A program made the position numbers and the translations under genes. A DNA stretch of 64,000 bases from the NCBI RefSeq assembly GCF_045038035.1, contig NZ_CP173427.1, positions 3,782,001 through 3,846,000 of the forward strand. Direction: 5' to 3'. Under the pieces are notes generated by a model. It saw only the letters and a program-made list of their open reading frames with translations, did not search any database and was not told the DNA's origin. Below, piece after piece: positions 42,961 through 53,107 of this stretch (positions are counted from its first letter, which is position 1; each line of letters opens with the position of its first letter). The DNA comes from Paenibacillus_F chitinolyticus_A. GTDB taxonomy: Bacteria; Bacillota; Bacilli; Paenibacillales; NBRC-103111.

Positions 42961-45900
42961 TTACTGTCCGGCTGAAGCTTCTCCGCTCCGCGACGGAATC
43001 CATTTGGAGAGCTCGTCGCGCTTCGAAGCCAGAACGCCGACGTCCGTACGCATTTGGAGCGCGTCTCTCATGCCTTCCAGATGCTCGCGGTAGCTCTCAA
43101 GATGTCTTTCTTCCAGTACCGCGAACGTTTCCGACAGATGTCCCGCATACAATTCCTTCAGCATCGCTACGGCGCTTTCTACGAACCGAGCGACCGGATC
43201 GTTCAGTCTGCCCTCAAGCTCCGCCCTCAGCTTGCTTTTTCCTTCGCCCTCGAAGAAATACTTGGCGTTCTTGAAATGAGCGGCAAGCACTTTGTCCGTT
43301 ACATCGGGAGCTTCCAGAGGCAGCTTGTTATCCGGCGTGTCGAAAGAAACGGATTCGTACGCTTCGAATTCGTAGCTTTCCAGCAGTTTGCGGAGTCCGG
43401 TCCCCCACGATTCGTATGTCCCTTTCGCAAGCTTATTCAGAAACTGCTCGATCCGCAGACTGGTCGCCAGCACTTCCTGCTGTAGATCGAATTCGATCAT
43501 CCGAAGGAGGTCGCGCCAGCTTTCGCGCAGGGCGGCTTTGGGGTCCCCGCCCCCTTCACGGAAGGAAGCCGGGTTGAAGGAGGCGTTGTACAGCTCGCCG
43601 AACCGGTACATCGTCCGCTGCTTCACGTAATAGAGCAGTTCCTGGATTTCCTTGGCCAGTTCGCGATGCACAGGCGCAGGGTCCGTATCCTTCAAGAGAC
43701 GGATAGCCGCTTCCTCCGCACGCTCCAGCGCCTGTAAACGCGCTTTGCGAGCCTCTTCCCCCTGCTGCGCTCCCTCTATACGCTCCTGGAGAACATGCAG
43801 CGCCCGTTCAAGTTCCTGATCGGCGGAGCGCAGCGAAATATCCGTCAGCTCCTCCAGCGTGAAGCGGATAAAGTCCTGTTCGAACGGAACTATGCCGGAA
43901 GCCTCCAGCTTCTTGCCGTCCCCGGACAGCTTCCCTTCGGCGGCCAGATGGCTCGACACCGGGTAAATCCTCGGATGACGGATTCCGTGCTGAAGCAGGT
44001 TCGTTTCAATGTGACGGACAACGCCCTGCAGCTCTTCCTCGCTTGCGGCCAAGTCCGCGGCATTGACGAGAAAGAACATTTTATCCAGTTCAAAGCTGTC
44101 TTTAACCCTTCCGAGCTGCAGCAAAAACTCACGGTCCGCCTGGGAAAAGGCGTGATTATAGTAGGTCACGAACAAAATCGCGTCCGCGTTCTTGATATAG
44201 TCGAAGGCGACGCCCGTGTGGCGCGCATTGATCGAATCCGCTCCCGGCGTGTCCACGAACACGATTCCCTGCTCCGTAAGCGGCGTGGAATAATGCAGCT
44301 CGATGTACTCGACGAAGCAAGACTTGGATTCTTCCGCCACATAGCCGGCGAATGCATCCTCTCCGACTCTCTGCTGCGTTCCGAGAAGCGGGGCGGCATC
44401 GGGCCAGCCTTTGGCCACCGCTTTGAGGAACGTAAAGTGCGGCTTGCCCTTGGCCGTCACGTTTTCGGGCGTAAGCCCCCGGATCGCCGCCAGCGCCTCT
44501 TCCATGGCGGACGCCCGGACGCCCAGCACATCCAGGGAGAACAGCACGTCCTGGAGCATCACTTCCGCCGACTTCATCTGCACCTTGGCCGTTCCATGCG
44601 GCCAATCGGCAGTAGGCGGCACGATTTTGTTAATCGCCGCCGTCGTCGGATTCGGCGACACGGGCAGTACGCGCTTGCCGATCAGCGCGTTGGTGAAGGA
44701 CGACTTGCCGGCGCTGAAAGCGCCGAATAAGGCGACGGTGAACGTCTTATGCCGCAGGCGCTCGGCCTTCTCGCGCAGCGAGCGCACAATGGATCTCATC
44801 GACGGCATATCGCCGAGGAGATCCGCCGCCGCCGCGAGATCCTGCGCGCGGCGCTCCGCACGCTTCGCGCCGCCGAGCTGCGGCCCGCCCGCGGCCGCCA
44901 CCGCGGCGCCGGAGGCGGCGTTGCCGCCCGCCGGGGCTGCGCTCGCTCCGACAGCCGGAGCGTTCCGCGGCGCAGCGGCCGTGCCGCCTTCCCCGTCCGC
45001 GAGGCTGTCGCGATCCCCCGGCGCGGTATGCGCCGCACGCAGGATCGTCTCCATCTCGGACGTGTGCAGCACGCCGCTTACCGCGGCCTCTTCGCCGCGG
45101 TAAGCGGCAAGATCGGGCAGCTCGTACGCTTTCGCGTGCGGCCAGGAGGCCAGCGCTCGCAGAGACTCCTCGCGGGCCGCCTCCTCGCGTTCGAAGCGAT
45201 TCAGCTCGCGCAGGGCGCCGAGCCGCTCTTCCAGCCGCCGCAGATCGGGCGCCAGCTCGGAATCGAGCCGGACCGAGCAGCTGCCGGCAAGGCCGGCGAG
45301 CCGGTCGATCATCGCGAGCGCCGAGCGGCGAGCGGCCGTTTTCAGCTCCGCGGCCGTCTGGCGCATATACGTCATCGTGTATTCGTTTCCGAACACGGCT
45401 TCCGTGTTGACCTGCGAAGCGAGCCACGAAGACGTGACGTCCACGCTGAACGCGTCGATATCGGCCAGCAGTTTCTCGTCGGTCATGCCAATGCCGCTGT
45501 ACGCTCTGCGAAGCGCATCCCTCAGATGCCAGTCCATCTGGGCGTGAACCTGCTCGGCGTAATCCTCGCGGAATACGTCCAGACGCCGCTCCACCTCCGC
45601 GGCCGTCTTTGCGGCCGCTCCGAAGAAGCCGACCTTGAAGCCCGGCTTCCGGCTGAGCAAATATTCATGCGCTTTGTCGCGGGTCAGTGCGGGCGTTACA
45701 TTCGCATTGTCGATGATCGCCGCAATCTCTTTCCTCAGCGAGTCCGTCAGCTGCCCTGGCAGCGACTGCGCTTCGTTTAGGCGGCGGCTCAACTCCTCGT
45801 ACTCGGCCAGTACTCCGGCCGACTCCTCTTCGTCCACACGCTCGCGCAGAACCGCTTTCTGCGGCTCGCTTTGCTCCCTCAGCCACTGGATATGCTCGCC

Positions 45901-46743
45901 GATCAGATGATCCGCCGCCGCGTCCACACTCGCTTCTCGAAGCTCCAGCTGCATGCCGATCAATCGGGACAGCAGCCATTTGAGCTTGCCCGACTCGTTG
46001 CAGGGATGGTCCGGCTGCTTCATCGTCACGAAGAACATTCCGTCGGGGTAAATGCCCCAACTGCGGAATGCTTCCAGTGCGCTTTCTTTGTACGTGTCGA
46101 AAGAAAGCTCCTCTTCCCGGTGTTTATCGATTTGGTTCACAATCAGATAAAGCGGCTTGCCGCGCTCTTTCATCTGTTTCGTGAAGGCCAGGTTTATTTC
46201 CGATTGAACATGGTTATAGTCCATGACATAGAAAACCGCATCGGCCAGATGCAACGCCGACTCCGTAGCCATGTGGTGAGCCCCGTCCGTGGAATCGATT
46301 CCGGGAGTATCCAGAAGCACGGCGTGCTCCCCGAGAAAAGGCAGCGGATACGAAATACGAACTTCCTCGATATCCGTTCCGTTAACGCAGTAAGCGTCCA
46401 GTTCGCTCAGCGGGATCCGACGTATTCTCGCCTCTTCCTCGCCTTCACTCCTCTGAACGACTTCCGCCCCTTCTTCCCCGCTCTCGATGCTTACGATATT
46501 CGCGCTCGTCGGAATCGGGCTGGAAGGCAGAAGCCGGTGCCCGCATAACGTATTGATCAATGTGGATTTGCCCGCCGAGAAGTGTCCGCAGAACGCGAGC
46601 ACGGTTTTCTCGCCACCGAGCTTGTTTTCCAGTTGAATGAGCTTGCGTACCCGCGCGCCGTCGCCGGCCCCCTTCATTTCTTCCCGAAGGCGGTCGAATG
46701 CGCGGAGAACCTCGTCCTTTCTTTGCTCCATAAGTACATTCAT
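42961..46743 (-). CDS. Bacterial dynamin-like protein with two GTPase domains
   Basis: 1260 residues, the layout of B. subtilis DynA: two dynamin-like units in tandem. Unit 1 has P-loop GHFSAGKST (about 52-60), DTPG and NQID motifs. Unit 2 has P-loop GAFSAGKSS (about 675), DTPGAD and the VNAAD motif. Long helical stalk regions follow each. An Ala/Gly-rich linker (about 585-635), unusually GC-rich, separates them. Such proteins tether and fuse membranes and guard against membrane damage and phage lysis. The ATG at 46743 has AAGGAG rather far upstream (12 nt). Confidence 0.92.
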   Translation of the reverse strand: MNVLMEQRKDEVLRAFDRLREEMKGAGDGARVRKLIQLENKLGGEKTVLAFCGHFSAGKSTLINTLCGHRLLPSSPIPTSANIVSIESGEEGAEVVQRSEGEEEARIRRIPLSELDAYCVNGTDIEEVRISYPLPFLGEHAVLLDTPGIDSTDGAHHMATESALHLADAVFYVMDYNHVQSEINLAFTKQMKERGKPLYLIVNQIDKHREEELSFDTYKESALEAFRSWGIYPDGMFFVTMKQPDHPCNESGKLKWLLSRLIGMQLELREASVDAAADHLIGEHIQWLREQSEPQKAVLRERVDEEESAGVLAEYEELSRRLNEAQSLPGQLTDSLRKEIAAIIDNANVTPALTRDKAHEYLLSRKPGFKVGFFGAAAKTAAEVERRLDVFREDYAEQVHAQMDWHLRDALRRAYSGIGMTDEKLLADIDAFSVDVTSSWLASQVNTEAVFGNEYTMTYMRQTAAELKTAARRSALAMIDRLAGLAGSCSVRLDSELAPDLRRLEERLGALRELNRFEREEAAREESLRALASWPHAKAYELPDLAAYRGEEAAVSGVLHTSEMETILRAAHTAPGDRDSLADGEGGTAAAPRNAPAVGASAAPAGGNAASGAAVAAAGGPQLGGAKRAERRAQDLAAAADLLGDMPSMRSIVRSLREKAERLRHKTFTVALFGAFSAGKSSFTNALIGKRVLPVSPNPTTAAINKIVPPTADWPHGTAKVQMKSAEVMLQDVLFSLDVLGVRASAMEEALAAIRGLTPENVTAKGKPHFTFLKAVAKGWPDAAPLLGTQQRVGEDAFAGYVAEESKSCFVEYIELHYSTPLTEQGIVFVDTPGADSINARHTGVAFDYIKNADAILFVTYYNHAFSQADREFLLQLGRVKDSFELDKMFFLVNAADLAASEEELQGVVRHIETNLLQHGIRHPRIYPVSSHLAAEGKLSGDGKKLEASGIVPFEQDFIRFTLEELTDISLRSADQELERALHVLQERIEGAQQGEEARKARLQALERAEEAAIRLLKDTDPAPVHRELAKEIQELLYYVKQRTMYRFGELYNASFNPASFREGGGDPKAALRESWRDLLRMIEFDLQQEVLATSLRIEQFLNKLAKGTYESWGTGLRKLLESYEFEAYESVSFDTPDNKLPLEAPDVTDKVLAAHFKNAKYFFEGEGKSKLRAELEGRLNDPVARFVESAVAMLKELYAGHLSETFAVLEERHLESYREHLEGMRDALQMRTDVGVLASKRDELSKWIPSRSGEASAGQ

Positions 46744-46835
46744 TGAGTTTCTAATCTCCTTCTAATCTCCCATGCCATTGATATCGGTTTAAGTGTAATC
46801 CCGGGTGTTCCGGAAGTCAATTTCTGTTTATACGC

Positions 46836-46902
46836 AAAAACCCGTCCGTCGCGCACGGAAAACAACGCCGAAATATCGGCGCGTCCCTGGCGGACAGACG
46901 GG
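46836..46902 (-). terminator. Terminator downstream of the nth and 92-aa genes
   Basis: On the minus strand CCCGTCTGTCCG pairs imperfectly with CGGACGGG, enclosing a second hairpin (GCCGAAATATCGGC), followed by TTTTTG. It lies about 40 nt past the 92-aa stop. Confidence 0.65.
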
Positions 46903-46942
46903 TAACCTGCTTGGAAGCCCGGTTGGTGCGGAGCTCAGCGGT

Positions 46943-47221
46943 TTAGGAAACCACTGCGCTTTCTTTTTCTTCCGGAAGGAAGATTTCAAAAACGTCGCCG
47001 TGTTGAAGGATGGTAATGTCGCCTTCTTTCACTTTCATGACAACCACTTCCGGTTTCGTTCTCATTTTTTCGAGATAGTTCTCAGGCACTTCGCCGGATT
47101 CGCTGACGATAACGCCTTGAATTTCTTTTTCTTCGTTTTCGGAGAGCGGTGTGTTCATGATTGTTTCGTACAAATCGGAAAATAGTTCAAAATCTTTCGT
47201 GTAAACAGCTATGCATTTCAT
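46943..47221 (-). CDS. Small conserved cytosolic protein of unknown function
   Basis: 92 residues, acidic, no signal peptide or TM. The first half (KCIAVYTKDFELFSDLYE) and the second half (KPEVVVMKVKEGDITILQHGDVFEIF) suggest a small alpha/beta fold. Homologues in related genomes have, I believe, sometimes been labelled NAD/NADP transhydrogenase alpha subunit; nothing in the sequence supports that name. The ATG follows GAGGGAT. It starts 29 nt after the nth stop and is probably its operon partner. Confidence 0.75.
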   Translation of the reverse strand: MKCIAVYTKDFELFSDLYETIMNTPLSENEEKEIQGVIVSESGEVPENYLEKMRTKPEVVVMKVKEGDITILQHGDVFEIFLPEEKESAVVS

Positions 47222-47250
47222 TTCTACTCATCCCTCACTACACATTCTTT

Positions 47251-47910
47251 TTAACTAGTTTTGCTTACTTTCTTGATTTTCATACGTTTTTTTCCTTCCG
47301 GGCAGATATCGAGCAGTGGGCAAATATCGCATTTCGGCGATTGCGCCTTGCAGTGGTACCTTCCGAAAAAAATAAGCCGGTGATGCGTCAAGGTCCATTC
47401 CTCGCGAGGCACTTTTCGCATCAATTTCTTCTCGACTTCGAGTACGGAATCGTCCTTGCCCGCCAGCCCAAGCCGCTTTGACACCCGCTCCACGTGAGTA
47501 TCGACGGCGATTGCGGGGACCCCGAAAGCATTGGAGACGACTACGTTAGCCGTTTTACGGCCTACACCGGGCAGTTCAACCAGCTGTTCGTGCGTGGTCG
47601 GAATCTGGCCGTCGTAGCGTTCGAGAATGAGTTGACACAGCTTCTGAATGTTCTTCGCCTTGTTGCGGTACAAACCGATGCGTCGGATGTCCTGCTCAAG
47701 CTCTTCCAGAGGGACGGCTAAATAATCTTCCGGCGTCTTATATTTTTGAAACAGCGTCTGGGTGACTTTATTCACGGTTTCGTCTGTACACTGGGCGGAA
47801 AGAAGCACCGCAATGGTTAACTCAAACGGATTCGAATGGTTTAATTCGCAGTGCGCGTCTGGAAACATTTCACCAATCGTGTCCAAAATGTGCCTTACCT
47901 TCTGATTCAT
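47251..47910 (-). CDS. nth: Endonuclease III
   Basis: 219 residues from ATG 47910, behind AGAGGT; a longer in-frame start is unsupported. It is a base-excision-repair glycosylase/AP lyase for oxidised pyrimidines. The helix-hairpin-helix ELPGVGRKTANVV carries the catalytic Lys, and the catalytic Asp is in VDTHVERVSKRLG. The C-terminal [4Fe-4S] ligands are C-x6-C-x2-C-x5-C (CKAQSPKCDICPLLDIC). The product length is standard. Confidence 0.96.
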   Translation of the reverse strand: MNQKVRHILDTIGEMFPDAHCELNHSNPFELTIAVLLSAQCTDETVNKVTQTLFQKYKTPEDYLAVPLEELEQDIRRIGLYRNKAKNIQKLCQLILERYDGQIPTTHEQLVELPGVGRKTANVVVSNAFGVPAIAVDTHVERVSKRLGLAGKDDSVLEVEKKLMRKVPREEWTLTHHRLIFFGRYHCKAQSPKCDICPLLDICPEGKKRMKIKKVSKTS

Positions 47911-48025
47911 GAGTACCTCTTCTTCAATTCCCCGTTTTCCTTTTACAAGTGTAGCGGAATGTTTGTCAGGTTGCAATGGAAGGATGCAAACAAATGCGAA
48001 CATTTTTCAAAAAGTTTTGGACAAA

Positions 48026-48054
48026 GAAAAAACCGCCCCCACGGGGAGGACGGT
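48026..48054 (-). terminator. Terminator of the amidase-gerMN-SLH operon
   Basis: On the minus strand ACCGTCCTCCCC, GTG and GGGGGCGGT form a stem with a small bulge, followed by TTTTTTC. It lies ten nt past the stop of the SLH gene. Confidence 0.8.
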
Positions 48055-48064
48055 CAGGCAATCC

Positions 48065-50752
48065 TTACTTTTCCATTTCGATGATTTTGTTATCCACGAT
48101 GTAAACCGTTACCGTCTCTCCTTTGTTGAAAGAGGAAGCGGTGAGGGTTTCGGTGCCTTTGTGATAGTAGGCGCTGCGGTGGATATTGTAGCGCTCGGTA
48201 GAGCCGCCCGCATCGAACTGGATTTGGTTCACCGCGTACTCGTAGCTGTTGAACGTCTTGGTCATCGCAGCGGCTAACTGTACGTTGATTTTTCCGTTCG
48301 ACTGCTTAATCACTTGCACGCGATCTCCGGTTTTTATCGCATTCAGGCCGATCAGGGTTGTCCCGTTCTTAACCACCGCATCCGTGCCGATGGTGTAAAG
48401 CTGGATTTTGCCCGTAGGCTCCTGAATGGTCAGCGTGCCGTTGACGGAATCCACATTCGTCACTTTTCCGCGGGAAGGGGCTACAATCTCCGCTCTTACG
48501 ACGCTGCCGCCTTTATACGTCACGTACAGATAGTCATCCGGCAAAATGTCCGTGGCTGTCGCCGACGTGCCGTCGCTTTTGACAATCTTGGTGTCTTTCA
48601 GGGTAAACGTCAGGCCGTTGTTAAGCTCGTCCACGGCCGTAACCTGCTGGGAGCTGTTTACATACTGAACCTTCACGAGCGTGGAACGGTCGACGACTAC
48701 TTTCGTTACGCCCGCTTGACTGTAATCGAGAGATGCCGTTACCAGATCCCCGATTTTAAGATCGGTGAGGGTCGCGCCGCTTTTGTTCGGAATTTCTACG
48801 GCCGGCGAGTACATTTTGAATGTAAACGACTGTCCGTTGTTCGCACGGATCGACATTTCGTTGGCTACCGTGTTGATTTGCGTGATCGTACCGCTGACGT
48901 CAAGGGAAAGCTGAATCGCCGTCACCTTGTTCTTCGATACTTTCAGGTCGACCTTCTTGCCCTCCGTGAAGAGAGAAGCGAAGCCCGGATAGTTTTTAAA
49001 CGACATCGACGTCCCGCCGTACGTAACGACCGTATTATCCGAGATCGTGTACGCACCCGGCGTTCCGTCCGCATGCTGAACGTTCAGCTGATTGTATTTC
49101 GAATCGAAACGGATAAACGTAGCGAACAAAAGATTGGAAATCGAGCGGTTCGTCACGGTGATTTTCACGATCTGGTCGTTCGCGATATCCATCGACAGCT
49201 CGTCATTCTCATCCAGGTCATAGAGACTCGGGGAACCTACGCCGTCGATCACCACTTGTACGTTGGCGGATAGTTTGCCGGCGCCGAAGCTGCCGTCCGT
49301 CTCCTTGTAGAAGATACCCGTTTTATCCCCGCTCAAGCTGGAGAAAGTACCTTTAACCGTTTTGCTGACACCGGTTCTTGTTTTGATTTTGACCTGCGTG
49401 ATCTGGCTGTTCTCAATCGTGTAGGAGATGGCGTCTCCCGCTTTGATCGCGGTTTTGTCCACGAGGCGGTTATCCGCATCTACGATCGTCGGATTTTTGG
49501 CCAGCGTGTAGGACTCCGATTGTCCGCTCGTCAAGTCCACGACCGCTACGGTGTCTCCGTTCACGCTCTGAACCGTACCTTCGGACGTTTTGTTCACGGG
49601 AACTTCACGGACAACGACTTGACTGTATTCCTTGCTTCCCGTGATGGAGTTGCGGCGGAGTTCCAGCTTGCTTCCCACGACGAGCGAAGACAGGCTGATT
49701 TCCTGGCCTTTGGCATCAAGCACCAAAGCTCCGCTGCCGATTTCGTACGCTTCGAAATTATCCAGCGTAAGCTTGCGGTCCTTCACGTTAAGCAGCGTAC
49801 CCTTAATCTTCTCGGAGCGGTCTTCGTCTTTGAGGATCTCGGCATAATAAGCCGTTCCGCTCTGTTGAACAAGGGAAACCTGATACGTGTAAGCGAGCTC
49901 CGAAGGCTGGATCGGATTGTCGTTCTTGTTTCCATAGAAAACGGATTCCGGCGCCAATTTGTAAGAAGTGGTTTTCCCCTTCTCGTCGAAAATGCTGATC
50001 TTATCCGCGCTGACATGATTCACGTAACCGCGAACGACGCGGGAAGACAAGTTCTTGCTGTGACGCTCGGCACGGCTGAGGAACGTAGCCATCTGGGCGC
50101 GGGTGACTTCACCCTTCGGACGGAAAGTTCCGTCTTCAAAGCCGTCTACGATTCCCAGCACGGTAGCCGCGCTAATGTACGGCTTGGCCCAACTGGAAAT
50201 GTTCTTCAGATCGGTAAAAGCCGGGGTATCGTCCGCAAGACCGTTAGCCGTTTCCTGCTGTCCGATCGCCCGGATCGTCAGCTTCGCCACCCATTCGCGG
50301 GAAGCGGGCTTGCTGCCCCAGTTTTTCGAGCCGTCCTTTTCTTCATCCACGGAAATCAGTTTCTTCTCAATGGCGGCGGCTACATATTTCTGGGCGTACG
50401 TGTCCACTTTCAGCGGGAGATTGTAAGACGTATTCTCACTGATGCTGGATTCAAGTCCGAGTGTGCGGACGGCCATGATAATAACATCCTGCTGGGAGAC
50501 GGAAGCTTCCGGACGGTAATTACCTTTCTCGTCGCCTTCCACAATGCCTTCAAGCGCGAGTTTAGTAATATGTCTCAGAGCCCAGTGAGTGTTCACCACG
50601 TCGGGAAAATTCTTTTTAAGCTCCGCTGCAAGGGCAGCTTGTGTAGATGCCGAAGTATCGGTCGTCTTGTTGTCCGCATAAGCCGGACTTAAAGAAATGC
50701 TGGAGGCGATCAAAGCGCCTGCCAGCAACATTGCGGTTTTATTCGTTTTCAT
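48065..50752 (-). CDS. SLH-domain surface protein
   Basis: 895 residues. A signal peptide (1-26, ending SPAYA) is followed by three SLH modules (about 45-90, 105-165 and 175-225) that bind pyruvylated secondary wall polymer. The third is the best, with FEDGTFRPKGEVTRAQMATFLSRA. The remaining ~650 residues are a run of beta-rich modules of about 60-70 residues (patterns like VNGDTVAVVDLTSGQSESYTL, VNGTLTIQEPTGKIQLYTI), likely OB- or Ig-like. No enzyme domain is seen. Third gene of the operon with the amidase and GerMN lipoprotein, so it probably organises the wall. Confidence 0.92.
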   Translation of the reverse strand: MKTNKTAMLLAGALIASSISLSPAYADNKTTDTSASTQAALAAELKKNFPDVVNTHWALRHITKLALEGIVEGDEKGNYRPEASVSQQDVIIMAVRTLGLESSISENTSYNLPLKVDTYAQKYVAAAIEKKLISVDEEKDGSKNWGSKPASREWVAKLTIRAIGQQETANGLADDTPAFTDLKNISSWAKPYISAATVLGIVDGFEDGTFRPKGEVTRAQMATFLSRAERHSKNLSSRVVRGYVNHVSADKISIFDEKGKTTSYKLAPESVFYGNKNDNPIQPSELAYTYQVSLVQQSGTAYYAEILKDEDRSEKIKGTLLNVKDRKLTLDNFEAYEIGSGALVLDAKGQEISLSSLVVGSKLELRRNSITGSKEYSQVVVREVPVNKTSEGTVQSVNGDTVAVVDLTSGQSESYTLAKNPTIVDADNRLVDKTAIKAGDAISYTIENSQITQVKIKTRTGVSKTVKGTFSSLSGDKTGIFYKETDGSFGAGKLSANVQVVIDGVGSPSLYDLDENDELSMDIANDQIVKITVTNRSISNLLFATFIRFDSKYNQLNVQHADGTPGAYTISDNTVVTYGGTSMSFKNYPGFASLFTEGKKVDLKVSKNKVTAIQLSLDVSGTITQINTVANEMSIRANNGQSFTFKMYSPAVEIPNKSGATLTDLKIGDLVTASLDYSQAGVTKVVVDRSTLVKVQYVNSSQQVTAVDELNNGLTFTLKDTKIVKSDGTSATATDILPDDYLYVTYKGGSVVRAEIVAPSRGKVTNVDSVNGTLTIQEPTGKIQLYTIGTDAVVKNGTTLIGLNAIKTGDRVQVIKQSNGKINVQLAAAMTKTFNSYEYAVNQIQFDAGGSTERYNIHRSAYYHKGTETLTASSFNKGETVTVYIVDNKIIEMEK

Positions 50753-50790
50753 GCTTGCCCGTGTTCTCCTCTCGATTGCACGTTCTCTCT

Positions 50791-51375
50791 TTATTGGCGT
50801 TTAATCGGGTAAGGCAGATCCATATGGCCCATCAGGGATTCCACCTGTCCGCCGTCCTTCGTAATGTAGATAGCTTTCACTTCCGGGAACTGGAACACCG
50901 TTTTCTTCAGGGCATCCAGGAAAAACTGTTCCCCACCGGAGCCGAGCTGTGCGCCTTCGCCCAATTTCAGGTCGAGCTTAAGCTCGTCCTTCTCGAACTT
51001 AACCGACTGGAACGTCACGTCTTTAAAAAGCGGTACGGCTTGGGTATCGTCGCTTTTCTTCAAAGCTTCCAGGGCCGATTTATACTTGTCCCCTTCGGTT
51101 TTATAAGAAATTTTGACGTTCTTCTCTACCAGCTTCGTAAGATCCGGATCGCTGTAATAAGCTTTAATCTCAGTTTGTTTAGCCTCCGGTGTAGGAGATG
51201 GTGACGGCTTTACGGAAATAGTCGGTTCAGGTGAAGGGCTGACGGTTTGCACCGGATCCGGTGTGGAACCTCCGTTATTGCTTGCCAGAGGCTGCTGCTT
51301 CTGGCCGCAGCCTGAAGCGACCGCCAATATCAGAGAGCCTACCACGATTCCCTGTACCCATAGTTTTTTCTTCAT
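50791..51375 (-). CDS. GerMN-domain lipoprotein
   Basis: 194 residues. Lipobox AVASGC (Cys about 23), a Pro/Ser-rich tether (SPSPEPTISVKPSPSPTPE), then a single GerMN domain (about 75-190) of the type found in spore germination/sporulation protein GerM. It should be anchored outside the membrane and is thought to act on or bind the wall. Only one GerMN unit is present, where GerM has two. It starts 21 nt after the amidase stop and 38 nt before the SLH gene. The ATG follows AAGGAGTG. Confidence 0.85.
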   Translation of the reverse strand: MKKKLWVQGIVVGSLILAVASGCGQKQQPLASNNGGSTPDPVQTVSPSPEPTISVKPSPSPTPEAKQTEIKAYYSDPDLTKLVEKNVKISYKTEGDKYKSALEALKKSDDTQAVPLFKDVTFQSVKFEKDELKLDLKLGEGAQLGSGGEQFFLDALKKTVFQFPEVKAIYITKDGGQVESLMGHMDLPYPIKRQ

Positions 51376-51396
51376 GCTACACCCACTCCTTGCTTA

Positions 51397-52809
51397 TTAC
51401 GAAATCTTCAAATACTCTTTGATGGCAGCTACGAAAGAGGCCGCGACTTTGTCCTGGAAAGCGGACGTGTACATAAGGGCTTCCTCCTGCGCGTTGGACA
51501 GGAATCCGACTTCGGCAAGCGCTGCCGGCATCTTCGTTTCTCTTACGACGTGCAGGTCGCCGGGTTTAACGCCCCTGTCCTTAAACCCGGTTGCTTCAAG
51601 CAAATGCTTCTGAACGACGTTCGCGAAGGCTTTGCTGTCCGCACGCTCGTAATAGAAGGTTTCGGTACCGCCGGCTGTCGGAGTCGCCTTATTCGCATGG
51701 ATCGAAAGGAACAGGTCGGCATCCAGGTTATTGGCAAATTCGGAACGGCCTTTCAGTGTGACAAAAGTGTCCGTGGAACGTGTCATATAGGTCTGGATGT
51801 TCGGTTCTTTCTCCAGCAGCTTCGCTACTTTATTCGCTACGGCCAGTACAAAATCCTTTTCTTTCTTATTAGTCAGGGAAACCGCGCCTGAATCGGTTCC
51901 GCCGTGACCGGCGTCAATAACGACTTTGTATTTGGTTTTACCCGGTTCCGGAGCTTTCAAAACTCCAACGAGCAGGTTAGCCTGTCCCGCTGCGGCGCTG
52001 ATCGTAAGATCCGCTTGCGCTTTCATGTCAAGCGTAATTCTTACGGTAGCCGGATCGTTGTCGAAATTCGAAAATCTTACCTTCTCCACCATCGGATGCA
52101 GGGAAGGGGCTTCTCCGACATTGTTGACGAGTTTGGCGGCGAGCGAAGCGTCAAGCTCCGTACCCGGCAGATCGATGACGATCCGGTCCGGCGAGGTAAG
52201 CTTGAATACATTCGCCTGGGGAGACTTCTTGTCCGTTCCGACAAGAAGCTGATCCTTCGTCAGTTGGATCGTTTTCACAAGCACCTTATCCGATACCTGG
52301 CCGGGATTCGGCGTTGGTGTCGGTGTCGGAGTCGGCGTTGTGGGCGGTGTTCCCGCACCGGAGCCTTGTCCGCTCTTCGGGAAGATCTGTACTGTGCTGG
52401 TTTCTTGTACCCATTTGAAATCGTAGCCGATTTTCTGTCCGACGAACCTAACGGGAACGAGCACATTGCCCTTCACGTTCATCGGGGCGACCTCAAGTTG
52501 TTCAGCCCTGCTTCCGTTGACGACCGGATTGCGGTCCCCGACCGTAAGCTGGATCTTCATGCTGTCACGAACAATAGTCGCGGTCTGCTTCGACTGATCC
52601 CAGGTCACCTTGGCGCCGAGTTTCTCGAAAATTTGCCGAATCGGAACCAACACATTACCATCCACGTTGAGCGGGTCCACTTCGGTTGTCAGCGTCTTCC
52701 CGTCCAGCACGATTTTAGCGGTTGGGGGGGACGTTGCACCGAAAGCCAATGAGGGCAGGAGCAGAGCGATCATGAGCAGCGTGGCGACAGTGGACCAAAG
52801 TTTCATCAT
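51397..52809 (-). CDS. N-acetylmuramoyl-L-alanine amidase with copper-amine-oxidase-N and AMIN domains
   Basis: 470 residues. Signal peptide (about 1-24); copper amine oxidase N-terminal-like domain (about 30-145, with two VPIRQIFEKLG/VPVRFVGQKIG units); Thr/Pro linker (PTPTPTPTP); AMIN domain (about 168-280); Amidase_3 zinc amidase (about 292-470). Zinc ligands are in IDAGHGGTDSG and the SIHAN block, and the catalytic Glu is in LAEVGFLSN. It cleaves the amide between MurNAc and L-Ala. First gene of the operon with GerMN and SLH proteins. The ATG follows AGAGGTG. Confidence 0.95.
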   Translation of the reverse strand: MMKLWSTVATLLMIALLLPSLAFGATSPPTAKIVLDGKTLTTEVDPLNVDGNVLVPIRQIFEKLGAKVTWDQSKQTATIVRDSMKIQLTVGDRNPVVNGSRAEQLEVAPMNVKGNVLVPVRFVGQKIGYDFKWVQETSTVQIFPKSGQGSGAGTPPTTPTPTPTPTPNPGQVSDKVLVKTIQLTKDQLLVGTDKKSPQANVFKLTSPDRIVIDLPGTELDASLAAKLVNNVGEAPSLHPMVEKVRFSNFDNDPATVRITLDMKAQADLTISAAAGQANLLVGVLKAPEPGKTKYKVVIDAGHGGTDSGAVSLTNKKEKDFVLAVANKVAKLLEKEPNIQTYMTRSTDTFVTLKGRSEFANNLDADLFLSIHANKATPTAGGTETFYYERADSKAFANVVQKHLLEATGFKDRGVKPGDLHVVRETKMPAALAEVGFLSNAQEEALMYTSAFQDKVAASFVAAIKEYLKIS

Positions 52810-53107
52810 ACACCTCTTACACTTATTTTTCAGCGTTCGTCTCTTCTCACCGAGTTGCCCGCCTCTTCTCTATTCTACCAAATTATGCTACGGTCGGACA
52901 ACGAGAGCATAGATTCGACGGCGCCGAACATAGAGTTAGACGCAGGTTTAATGCCAAAAGTTGCACTATTTCGCCTAATAACCTTGTATATCGGCTTTTT
53001 TGAGGCAGTTTGATAGATTTAAAGAGATATATTGGAAAAGGGAAAAACGGCGAAAAACCGTTCCCTATGGAAGGGAACGGCTATTGGTAAAGAGTCGGAC
53101 ACGCCGT
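52810..53107. other. Intergenic region, about 300 bp
   Basis: It contains the leuCD terminator at 53053-53080 and must hold the promoter of the amidase operon. No consensus -35/-10 pair is convincing, and no ORF or repeat is seen in 52830-53040. Confidence 0.4.
53053..53080 (-). terminator. Terminator of leuCD
   Basis: On the minus strand CCGTTCCC, a 7-nt loop and GGGAACGG form a perfect 8-bp stem followed by TTTTT, about 30 nt past the leuD stop. Confidence 0.85.

Noticed and set aside
44747..45780. Long Arg/Ala-rich open frames on both strands inside the dynamin-like gene
   Set aside because: They are by-products of GC-rich codons of the true gene; no ribosome-binding site and no recognisable domain.
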